DNA of 25,166 nucleotides from Stephanodiscus triporus. Lineage: Eukaryota; Bacillariophyta; Thalassiosirophyceae; Thalassiosirales; Thalassiosiraceae. Shown piece by piece: positions 18,189-25,166 of the stretch. The notes under the pieces were generated by a model. That model was not told the DNA's origin. It saw only the letters and a program-made list of their open reading frames with translations, and ran no database searches. Where the stretch lies: assembly GCA_036939755.1 (NCBI GenBank), contig JALLAZ010000224.1:1-25166 (forward strand), read 5' to 3'. Made by a program: the position numbers and the translations under genes. Position 1 is the first letter of the stretch, and each line of letters opens with the position of its first letter.

Positions 18189-18555
18189 ATGCCTGAAGTC
18201 GTCCCCCGGTTATCGCCATTTGAGCGTTGCTGCATGGCGATACTTTTTGTTTCGACGAAATCCTCCGGGTCGTACGCGTCCCTCCTCGGCCGGGGGAATA
18301 CGAAGGTCGGGAACGTTAGACGGAGGACGAGTGGACGAATGCCAACGACGACGCCGACGTTCCGGTGGGCGAGGACGTGTCGGAATGCTGTCGCGACCCG
18401 TCGAGTCCACCGTTGTTGCGGTGAAATTTATGATTTTCTTCCGAAGGGGGTAATCCCTTGAATTTTTTTCCAGCTCTTTTCTGTGCGAAATTGAGAGGAA
18501 AAAAAAGTGACTCATCAATCAACTGAATGCGCGGTATCAGGTAAGGTATTCTTCC

Positions 18556-18635
18556 TGACAAATATGATTCAGCTAACTTTCATTCAATCTACTCTTGACA
18601 AATATGATTTAGCTAACTTTCATTTAATCTACTCT
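18556..18635. repeat. 40-bp tandem duplication overlapping the transposase stop codon
   Basis: Two adjacent 40-bp copies (18556-18595 and 18596-18635) differ at two C/T positions. The right copy includes the last transposase codons and the TAG stop (18629-18631). Confidence 0.9.
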
Positions 18636-21600
18636 TGACCACCATAGATTCCCAGCACGGATTCAAACCCGGGACTCCTTGACACGTTGCATCCTGGGGA
18701 TATGGCAAGATCATATCCCATTTCAAATTGGTACGCACACATGTCGTGAAATTTTTGTAAGTCTGTCATACCTTTTCCCATGCTTGATCTAATCTGCGTA
18801 CTTTCCCTCTCGTTGAAAATCAAAAGACCACCGTTCTCCCAACTTCTGTCGAGCATCTCCGCACAATTGGAACTTGGATCCCAACCAGCTCCAACAATCA
18901 TCTGGAGATTTTCGAACGTACCTTTTGTGCCTCTTTTGTTGGCTCTTGGACTTGAGTTGGAGGGGTAAAGGTCATAGAAGTGAGTGCTACTCTTGACCTT
19001 TTTTGACTCATCGAAATGCTCCTTCCCCCGCACGGTGAATCCCCGACGAGTCACCTTACCACTGCGAATAAAGTTTCCTTTGTTTCCATCGTAATACAGG
19101 TACGCTCCTTCGCACATAGGGAATCGAGCACATGGGAAAAAGTTATAGGGATTCGGGGGTAGAAGACTGTCAGAATCTTGCAAGACGTGGAGTTCATCAG
19201 CTACATGGTTACACAATACCATGCATGCCGCACAAACGGCCAGAAGGTGGTCGGCTTTGATCTTTTGTTGTGTGGTTATTGTACTCGTTACATTCAGGTT
19301 TTCCAGGTTTAGCAACAGAACCACAAATCTGACCCAACGTTCGTCACTTAGGAGTTTAGAAGGGAGCACACTATTCCCTTCTCCCAATGATACTGTAAAC
19401 ACTCTGAGATGATCTGCCATTGAGGTATCTCTTGTGATGTCTGTGTCATACGGTAAGATATCTCCGATGGTATTTTTGATTTGCCTGCATTCAAATGCAA
19501 TCAATATCTTGTTTCTTGCACCAACTAATGCCTCACTTAACGTTCCCTTCTTGGGAATTTTATTCTTTGCGGTGAATTCAGGCTTCTCTTTATCTTGTCG
19601 AGCCATGATGAATGCATCCAGCTCATCGCACTTCAAGCTAGCAAACATCTCGAGAGTGCAGCGTACCAAATACTCTTCCTTTACTGTTCCAATCTCTACA
19701 TCAGAGAGAAGACCAACAAGTTCTAACTTCTTGCATAAGCATCCCACAATGAGATCATCACGAGTGATCTTCTCGTGATGTTTCCGATTTGCAAGTTCCT
19801 TCCTGTCGCTCTCAATCTGCTGATTCCGAAGTAGCATTTCCTGTCGGAGATGAATTTGATGTTCGTGAGTGATGCACTTTGTCCGTTGATAACTTTCTTG
19901 TGTAATTGTGGCATCCCGCATAACTTCACGACCCATGCTGTCCCTGTCTCTAGGGATGCCGATTCGATCGAAGACCTCCTCGGAAATGTGTCCAAACTCG
20001 CACGACTCATGAATGATCGTGTTCATGTTGTTTTCAATATTATTATACTCTTCTGTTGATGGATTTCGTCTGCAGGTCGCAATTATCCGATCAAACACAG
20101 GAAAACGCAAGTTATCACCATCAATCATTCCTGCCTCGATGAATCCATGCTGAATGTTTTTGACTGTACAAGCTTTCGTTGCCATAACTGACAAAGTTGA
20201 TATGAAATCAATGAGAGCGTGTCTCTTGTTGGGTGCCAAGTTGAGATCCTCCAACTTTTCTTTGAAGGCATCCAACATCAATGCCTTCATGGGACATCTC
20301 TCAGCAGGTACGTTCTTAACTGTGTAGGAAGGAAGCATATTCTTTATGAGCTTGAACACCTTTGCTAAATCTGCAGGTTGCTCGACTCCTGACCGAGAAG
20401 CATGTTGTTTATTTGCAATCACCTTGTTGTCGATGAATAGATCAGTTCCCGACTTGATGGCATCCATTTGACTGATGTCACCATCACAATACGACACAGC
20501 AGTCAATTTATCTGGAATGTAAGTCATAGCAGATGCATCGAACTTTGCGAACCTCTTCCTATGATTGTTGATTCCTGGGATCAATATCTCTTGCTGGTAC
20601 CATCTAAATCTCATCTTTTCGGCTCCCTTAGTATCCCGCATGAAAAGAAGGTAACCAACGTCTTGATTGTTGATGTTCACACCACCACCACCAATGCACA
20701 TACCGGGTACTTCGACGACAATGAATTCCTTTCCGGTTGGCATCTCTCTTTCAGTCAAACCAGTCACAGTACACACAAGCGGGAAACATGTACCCACGCC
20801 CGAGAATGTGAATGTCAATTTGACACGCATCCCATTCATTGACTTATTATCCTCACATTTGTAGACAGCACTTGTCCCTTGCTTGGATATAGAAGATTTT
20901 GTGGTGAGGACGTAAGGCATGAACTGTTTCTTGGTTCCTTCAAAAATGTATTCAGTGGTATCGTCAGTAGAATAAAGTAGATACGGCTCGACTGGATACA
21001 CAGCTGATCCAAAAAAATCCGTTACTATATCATACAGCTTCCGAGTAGATTCCGGCAACAACTTCATCTCGGAACGAATATCTGTGTCCTCTTCCTCAAC
21101 AGAGATGAAATGTGTGGCAGCAATTACTCCAAGGGTAGCAATTGATCCCCTGATAGAATTTTCAGCAGCATATCGAGTGTTGGACTTGGACATGTATGAT
21201 TGAGATATTGCAATGTTGCCTTCATTAGCCAGCAGTGCTGAATAATTCCTCACTGATGTATCACAAATGCTTTTGTCAATGATATTTTTATATCCAGCTT
21301 TCTCCAGTTTCTCGGTTTGTATCTTCTTTATCATAATCTTGACATCAGACTTGTCATATGTCTTCCCGACTTCTGCATTCAACGATTCAGCAATCCGCTT
21401 CATGTCAGTATCACTGCAGATTTGTGGTCGACCACCTCCACTGAAATCTCCAAAAATTATTTGACCCTTTGCATGGTTTGCCAGCAGACGATAAATAGTA
21501 CTCTTGGAGCATGGAACATTGTATTTCTTTTGATGGTTCAGAATCACTTTTAACGTTGCAGCACGAATATGGACATCTTCAGGAGGAATCTTCAACATGA

Positions 21601-22021
21601 TATTCACCACCTCCATTCTGTTGTAAGCAGCTCCACTCTCCGGGTTTGGTAGATTGATGCTGTCAGCGGAAACTATTAATGACGAATTTTTTGACATTGC
21701 AACCTCTCGTTTCCTCTTGTTTTCATTCCGCTCATGGACATACTTTACTCCAGCAATCGGCGACAGAACCGTAGCAGCTGTGGTAATGGTGTTGATTGAA
21801 TCTTTTAGGAGAGGTATGATGAACTTCTTCACAAAAGCAACATCCTGGAGAAGCTTGGACCGGCTGTAGTCACGGTCACAGACTGCTGAGCAGAGATCCT
21901 CCAGTACTGCAGTGGCATCAGTGAATCGCTCGGCAATGGCATAGATGTGTTTTGCCTGGTTGAATTTTTTATCAGTAGTAGTCTGGACTACCGAATCGAC
22001 AGAGGTAGGCTGGATGCTCAT
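18629..22021 (-). CDS. DDE-type transposase, 1130 aa, with N-terminal HTH and a GIY-YIG-like C-terminal segment
   Basis: Intronless minus-strand frame, ATG at 22021 and TAG at 18629-18631. Residues about 165-200 read as a helix-turn-helix (CSKSTIYRLLANHAKGQIIF) followed by GGGRPQI, as in pogo/CENP-B-like DNA-binding regions. A DDE catalytic core can be proposed: first Asp at 353/354 (YSTDDTTEYIF), second at 513/515 (SYCDGDISQMD), third at 551 in SGVEQPADLAKVF. The last resembles the LLQPLDVGVF motif of the DDE_1 superfamily. The roughly 570 residues beyond are unusual. Residues 971-1002 (GAYLYYDGNKGNF, then RRGFTVRGKEH) resemble a GIY-YIG-type pattern. Base composition is less GC-rich than the flanking 5' gene ends. 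It lies between inverted repeats at 17449 and 22475. The transposase call is inferred from motifs; the subfamily is uncertain. Confidence 0.72.
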   Translation of the reverse strand: MSIQPTSVDSVVQTTTDKKFNQAKHIYAIAERFTDATAVLEDLCSAVCDRDYSRSKLLQDVAFVKKFIIPLLKDSINTITTAATVLSPIAGVKYVHERNENKRKREVAMSKNSSLIVSADSINLPNPESGAAYNRMEVVNIMLKIPPEDVHIRAATLKVILNHQKKYNVPCSKSTIYRLLANHAKGQIIFGDFSGGGRPQICSDTDMKRIAESLNAEVGKTYDKSDVKIMIKKIQTEKLEKAGYKNIIDKSICDTSVRNYSALLANEGNIAISQSYMSKSNTRYAAENSIRGSIATLGVIAATHFISVEEEDTDIRSEMKLLPESTRKLYDIVTDFFGSAVYPVEPYLLYSTDDTTEYIFEGTKKQFMPYVLTTKSSISKQGTSAVYKCEDNKSMNGMRVKLTFTFSGVGTCFPLVCTVTGLTEREMPTGKEFIVVEVPGMCIGGGGVNINNQDVGYLLFMRDTKGAEKMRFRWYQQEILIPGINNHRKRFAKFDASAMTYIPDKLTAVSYCDGDISQMDAIKSGTDLFIDNKVIANKQHASRSGVEQPADLAKVFKLIKNMLPSYTVKNVPAERCPMKALMLDAFKEKLEDLNLAPNKRHALIDFISTLSVMATKACTVKNIQHGFIEAGMIDGDNLRFPVFDRIIATCRRNPSTEEYNNIENNMNTIIHESCEFGHISEEVFDRIGIPRDRDSMGREVMRDATITQESYQRTKCITHEHQIHLRQEMLLRNQQIESDRKELANRKHHEKITRDDLIVGCLCKKLELVGLLSDVEIGTVKEEYLVRCTLEMFASLKCDELDAFIMARQDKEKPEFTAKNKIPKKGTLSEALVGARNKILIAFECRQIKNTIGDILPYDTDITRDTSMADHLRVFTVSLGEGNSVLPSKLLSDERWVRFVVLLLNLENLNVTSTITTQQKIKADHLLAVCAACMVLCNHVADELHVLQDSDSLLPPNPYNFFPCARFPMCEGAYLYYDGNKGNFIRSGKVTRRGFTVRGKEHFDESKKVKSSTHFYDLYPSNSSPRANKRGTKGTFENLQMIVGAGWDPSSNCAEMLDRSWENGGLLIFNERESTQIRSSMGKGMTDLQKFHDMCAYQFEMGYDLAISPGCNVSRSPGFESVLGIYGGQE

Positions 22022-22448
22022 GTTGATTATTGAGTGAACGAATTATGAATGCTCTCCATTGTGTTGTATTCATTTTGAACCCCCCCACACCACAAAAACC
22101 CGCCTCCGCGCATTCAAAAAATATTCAAACGAAAAATAGAGAAAGAGAAACCAAACCGCTGCCTCTGGAATTCAAATGGATGATTGTTGCATCCCTCTCC
22201 AAAGAAAATCGCCTTCGCGCGTTCATCGTGAAGAAGGGACCCCCCCCCACCAAATTAACTCCTACAACTGCGCCGCGGCGCTCGACAGTATCGCGCGCGG
22301 GGTCGTGGTGAAGCATGATTATTGGCGGAGAAATGGCCAAAATCCGTCATGGGGGGGGGGTGCCGTACGGTCCCATTTTTGGAGGTTGTGCGGTGTGGCC
22401 GGTTTTTCGGAGACCGAGCGAGGGCAAAAAAATTCCCAGTTTTTGCGA
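22022..22448. other. Right subterminal region of the mobile element (transposase promoter side)
   Basis: Non-coding stretch upstream of the minus-strand transposase start, with poly-C/G runs (22081-22087, 22240-22249, 22351-22360). It presumably contains the transposase promoter. No supported gene. Confidence 0.45.
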
Positions 22449-22475
22449 TTCCTAGTTTTTGCGGCTGGTAGCTTG
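22432..22475 (-). repeat. Right terminal inverted repeat with a duplicated inner motif
   Basis: Read on the minus strand from 22475 inwards: CAAGCTACCAGCCGCAAA, then ACTAGGAAT, then a second CGCAAAAACTGGGAAT. The motif CGCAAAAACTRGGAAT is therefore present twice in tandem, as expected of transposase-binding repeats. Confidence 0.75.
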
Positions 22476-22594
22476 CGCTGCCTGCTGCTGCCTCCAAATA
22501 AATGGGGTTCTTCTAGGTTCTCTAGAGAACACAGCTCCTCTCTCTAACTCAAAACTCCACTCAGCCCCCCCGACCACTGGAGTTATCACCCAAC
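22476..22594 (+). promoter_or_regulatory. Glutaredoxin upstream region with a 14-bp palindrome
   Basis: 119 bp between the right inverted repeat and the start codon. It contains the perfect palindrome GTTCTCTAGAGAAC (22517-22530), about 65 bp before the ATG, and a CT-rich stretch after it. A regulatory role is inferred only from position and symmetry. Confidence 0.4.
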
Positions 22595-23415
22595 ATGAGG
22601 GCACCTGCGGTTCGGTCAATCATGGTGGGATGTTGCCTCGGCGCCTCAATCGCCTTCCAGCAGCGACATCATGCTTCGCCCGGACGACCGTATGTGACCC
22701 CGCGCGCTCCTCCATCCCACGGCGGTCGTCGTCGTCCGCGCGTAGCGACCGACGCCACCAGCCTCCGCGACATGAAGCGTCCGATCCTCGACACCCTGGC
22801 AACGCTCATGTTCAAATTGGAGAACGATCGCGTCGCCAAGTTGTCCGTTCCGGACGAGAAGGGCAGGTCGGGAGAGCCGATGGAGTGGGCGGAGGAAGGT
22901 TCGATCGCGAATCGATTTTCCCAATTCGTGTCGTCCAACGACATCGGTTACAAGTTCAAGCAGGCGGTGGCAGACATCGTCGCGGGGGAGTACGACAGAG
23001 AGGCGAGGACGGGGTCTATACGGAGTTTCGTCTCGGGCACTCCCGTCGCCATGTACAGCTTCACGACGTGTCCGTTCTGTCGTAAGGCCAAGGATTACCT
23101 CGAGGAACAGTCGATACCCTATGAGTCGATCGAGCTGGACTTGCTCCCCGGCAACGAGGGGAACGAAATTCGTGCGGAGCTTGGACGGATGACGAGGAGG
23201 ACTAGCGTGCCTAGTATATTCATCGGAGGTGAGAGATATGCGAGGATATGGTTTCTTTTTATACGTCTGGCGTTCCGTTACGAATGTTGATCGCCGTCTT
23301 GTATTCTACAGGGAAGTACATTGGTGGATGCAACGATGGACCTGGATTGTTACCACTGTCGCGGGAGAATAAACTTGATGATTTGCTTAAGAGTGCGGGG
23401 GTGAAGCGTGGTTAG
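22595..23415 (+). CDS. Plastid-targeted glutaredoxin (CPFC active site), two exons
   Basis: Exon 1 is 22595-23228 and exon 2 is 23312-23415 (83-bp GTGAGA...CTACAG intron, phase 1), giving 245 aa. The C-terminal ~95 residues are a glutaredoxin domain: MYSFTTCPFCRKAKDYL with redox Cys159 and Cys162, the cis-Pro segment TSVPSIFIGG (Pro206), and GGCNDG (from G216) for glutathione binding, all in family order. Splicing is required to complete this last block. The N-terminus has a hydrophobic signal-like stretch ending in GASIAFQQ, close to the ASAFAP motif at the signal/transit junction of diatom plastid proteins (Phe21 at +1), then an Arg/Pro/Ser-rich transit-like region. The dithiol CPFC type would reduce disulfides or glutathione mixed disulfides in the plastid. 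Residues about 60-145 form an extra, unassigned pre-domain. The ATG at 22595 is kept because it supplies the signal sequence. Confidence 0.9.
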
Positions 23416-23940
23416 GTAAAAAGGATGTCAATTGCTGGAGGTATGGTACTTTGTGTTGGTATCCATGACTTGGATTAAGGGCTGTGTTGTCATCCGGTTA
23501 GATAAAATGTTTGCTTCATTTGCATCTCCGCAAGTTGCCGCATTTTTCGTGTTTATGTTTATTACCATACCGCTCAGTGGGAGGAGGAGGAACAACGTGA
23601 AGTCTCACCAGCCATCCCCTTGAATATCATCCGCGACCCATCCCTTTCACCCAATTCGAAACTTGAGTGTTTCCGCTATCGCGATCGTAGAGATAAGTCA
23701 ACTAATGAACAAAATATCCATTTAGATATTCTCTTTCGGAGACGAGTGTAAATCCGCTTCCGGAACTAAGGTCCGCTTCTGGGACTAAGAACTTTACCGG
23801 GTAACTCCTAGTCCCTCCATCCAATTCCAAAGCTGAAAAATGTACTTCAGATTGAGTTAGGCTTCGAGAGTTAGCGGACACCCCCAGCATCATGGCTTTA
23901 CTTGTCTCTCAGTTGAAGTTTTGATTGCTGACGAGCCTAG
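23416..23940. other. Intergenic stretch after glutaredoxin with a 19-bp tandem duplication
   Basis: It holds the glutaredoxin 3' UTR. At 23753-23790 a 19-bp unit (TCCGCTTCCGGAACTAAGG) is tandemly duplicated with three changes. A 63-codon minus-strand ORF (23702-23893; ALELDGGTRSYPVKFLVPEA) has fairly natural composition but no recognisable family, so I do not call it a gene. The end, TGCTGACGAGCCTAG at 23926-23940, looks like a branch point plus 3' splice site. Confidence 0.4.
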
Positions 23941-24243
23941 AAATCTTGCCCGCATGTGTTCGACGAAGAAGGAAGCAGCAAGCGAACGAATGATTCGAAT
24001 AAAAGGGGAGAGTATTGGAAGTTTGATGCTCTGTCAGGTTTGTTGCGACAAAGAAGCAGACAGGCAACCACAGCCAAGTACCCCGAACAACAAGAAATCA
24101 GAGACAACACAAGATCAGCCTACGAACGGTTGCAGGCAAAACAGGCCATGTCGTTTACTGCAGATGCGGAGGAAGAGGAGGATCATTTGATTCCCAGTGA
24201 CAATCCAACTGAAACAATAAAGGCGGATGACCAAAAGGTTTGA
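23941..24243 (+). CDS. Candidate terminal exon of an unrecognised gene
   Basis: The frame is open from a likely splice acceptor (CTGACGAGCCTAG, ending 23940) to TGA at 24241-24243. It encodes about 100 aa with natural composition: KSCPHVFDEEGSSKRTND, then GEYWKFDALSGLLRQRSRQ, then a helical AYERLQAKQAMSF and an acidic tail. An in-frame stop lies just upstream, so it needs a 5' exon, which I could not identify. A GTG or internal ATG start seems less likely in a eukaryote. No family recognised. It could also be a remnant. Confidence 0.4.
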   Translation, partial: KSCPHVFDEEGSSKRTNDSNKRGEYWKFDALSGLLRQRSRQATTAKYPEQQEIRDNTRSAYERLQAKQAMSFTADAEEEEDHLIPSDNPTETIKADDQKV

Positions 24244-24262
24244 CCACCGAGCACTCTCAAGC

Positions 24263-25027
24263 TCAGGAGCTTGCACGGAAAGAATGACGAATTATGTTGT
24301 TGTCAAGTACTCGGCGCTTTAGGAAGAGAGGACCGAACGCCATCCCCGGCCTGCCCACGCCCAACTCCTTGTACGCCACACTCGGAGAAGGGGGGTCGTC
24401 ATCATCCCTCCCCCTCAGATGTTTGCTCTGTCTCCCCGCGAGGTTTTCACCCCCCTCGGAGGCAGTGGCGGATGCCGCAGTGGTCCCCACCACTGTGGGT
24501 GCATCGACACCATCAATGGGGTCCCCATCTTCCCCATCAGCGGCTTCCTCCCCTTCCCCTCCATTCGTTTTTGTCCTCGTTGTTGTTCCCCAAAAATGTT
24601 CCTCTCCCCCCCCTCCGTGTATTCCATCAAGTCCACCTCCCTGACAATAATGACCTCCTCCATTGTACCGCCCATCGTCCTCACTACAAATTCCGACCTC
24701 TCGAGTCTTCTGACACATTCCTTCAAATTCAAATGACTTTGCTGTACGAGAGAGAGAGAGGCGGTTGTGGTGTGGATGCGGAGGAGGATCTGCCTCCCGT
24801 TCCGTCCAGGGCATGCGTGACCCAATGAAGCCACCACGCAAGGTGGGCAAGGAGATGACGGCACAGGCCAGCACGTAGGGTTAACACCAACGACAGACGG
24901 TCGAGGCGATTATCACCATCTCCCCCCCCTTGCATCCCAACAACGACGCTGAAGACGACAAAGAAGAAGACACGACCCACCCACCACGTGCTGCCGCAGC
25001 AGTCACCATCGCAGGCATGAGCATCAT
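24263..25027 (-). CDS. Candidate minus-strand gene, frame broken at homopolymers, possibly spliced
   Basis: The N-terminus from ATG 25027 (MMLMPAMVTAAAARGGWVV, then a Ser-rich stretch) looks like a targeting sequence. A strong splice acceptor (CT-rich tract then GTACAG, near 24738) precedes an exon reading SHLNLKECVRRLERSEFVV and GGTMEEVIIVREVDLMEY. At the eight-C run (24606-24613) this frame gives way, one base shifted, to GEEHFWGTTTRTKTNGG and onwards to the stop at 24263 (VGRPGMAFGPLFLKRRVL near the end). Another G/C run at 24921-24928 also breaks the frame. Exon boundaries between 24740 and 24920 are not resolved. Product unknown. Its stop is only 19 bp from that of the convergent plus-strand candidate exon. 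Confidence 0.4.
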
Positions 25028-25166
25028 GCCGCGGACCACTTGACAGATAGTTGACCTGCAATATCTGAGGTCAGCAAGGAGTGTCATATGCTCAATTACA
25101 AGTTTTATTTTCTGACTGGTTTTGATCCTAGCTGGATCAGTTTGTAACGTTTGGCAATTTTTTATG
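25028..25166. other. Right edge, no supported gene
   Basis: AT-rich end of the window; probably the 5' flank of the minus-strand candidate gene. A CTCAGATATTGCAG-type acceptor (minus strand, about 25057-25070) may precede the first coding exon. Confidence 0.3.

Larger units (their letters stand above)
17476..18628. other. GC-rich left segment of the mobile element; possible minus-strand coding at 17653-18330
   Basis: Downstream of the transposase. One minus-strand frame at about 18033-18315 reads protein-like sequence (YDPEDFVETKSIAMQQRSN, then SGIMSGSRDPDMDAVSYG). After the G/C homopolymer at 18083-18090 another frame continues with Pro/Asp-rich sequence (PSFDDDDDRPSNPPSPPPPS) towards 17653. 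I cannot assign a start, a family or a product. It may be a decayed or frame-broken accessory gene, or chance ORFs in GC-rich sequence. Confidence 0.25.
17449..22475. mobile_element. DNA transposon (about 5.0 kb) with terminal inverted repeats and a DDE transposase
   Basis: The outer ends are 27-bp inverted repeats matching at 25 of 27 positions (17449-17475 and 22449-22475, outer sequence CAAGCTACCAGCCGCAAA). Between them lie the 1130-aa DDE transposase gene (minus strand) and a GC-rich left segment with two perfect hairpins. No target-site duplication is obvious immediately outside the repeats, so the true ends may differ or the copy may be old. The flanking genes, NAA35 and glutaredoxin, appear intact. 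The alternative is that the two repeats are independent copies of a small dispersed repeat that happen to flank the gene. Confidence 0.65.

Noticed and set aside
23702..23893. 63-codon minus-strand ORF as a gene
   Set aside because: Composition is acceptable, but there is no family, no splice context, and it overlaps a tandem duplication. Left as a note in the intergenic feature.
1..25166. CRISPR array, rRNA, tRNA or bacterial operon
   Set aside because: No regularly spaced repeats, no tRNA-like cloverleaf or rRNA signature noticed. Spliced genes show the DNA is eukaryotic.

Overview
The window looks like nuclear DNA of a stramenopile alga, most likely a centric diatom. Three things point that way. 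A plastid-type glutaredoxin carries an AS(I)AF signal-peptide/transit-peptide junction typical of heterokont plastid targeting. Short GT-AG introns interrupt conserved families (NAA35, glutaredoxin, IFT20). An intraflagellar-transport gene implies a flagellated stage, such as the sperm of centric diatoms. Genes are closely packed, and GC content swings sharply: gene 5' ends are very GC-rich and packed with Asp/Glu/Gly/Ala-coding simple repeats, while 3' halves are more AT-rich.

Layout from left to right. (1) 2-864 (+): the 3' end of an unrecognised gene whose frame breaks at poly-G runs. (2) 1004-3709 (-): a 901-aa coiled-coil protein with Sfi1/centrin-binding-like Trp repeats. (3) 3884-4360 (+): a spliced IFT20 homologue, head to head with gene 2 across a 174-bp intergenic stretch; its last third is unresolved. 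(4) 4966-5196 (-): V-ATPase subunit e. (5) 5197-5924: divergent promoter region holding a large imperfect hairpin. (6) 5925-13553 (+): a single-exon 2542-aa, mostly disordered acidic protein with a C-terminal PDZ-like domain. (7) 13848-17265 (-): three-exon NAA35/MAK10, the auxiliary subunit of the NatC N-terminal acetyltransferase. (8) about 17449-22475: a probable 5.0-kb DNA transposon with 27-bp near-perfect terminal inverted repeats, a 1130-aa DDE-type transposase on the minus strand, and a GC-rich hairpin-bearing left segment. (9) 22595-23415 (+): two-exon plastid glutaredoxin (CPFC), whose start lies only 119 bp from the right transposon end. (10) 23416-25166: poorly resolved, with one candidate terminal exon on plus (23941-24243) and a frame-broken candidate gene on minus (24263-25027).

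Functional themes: a cilium/centrosome gene pair at 1.0-4.4 kb, housekeeping genes (V-ATPase, NatC, glutaredoxin), one giant probably lineage-specific PDZ protein, and a mobile element lying between the promoter side of NAA35 and the glutaredoxin gene. Several frame breaks coincide with G/C homopolymers of about 8 or more, so single-base sequence errors are a recurring alternative to true pseudogenes. No rRNA, tRNA, CRISPR array or bacterial-type operon was seen.
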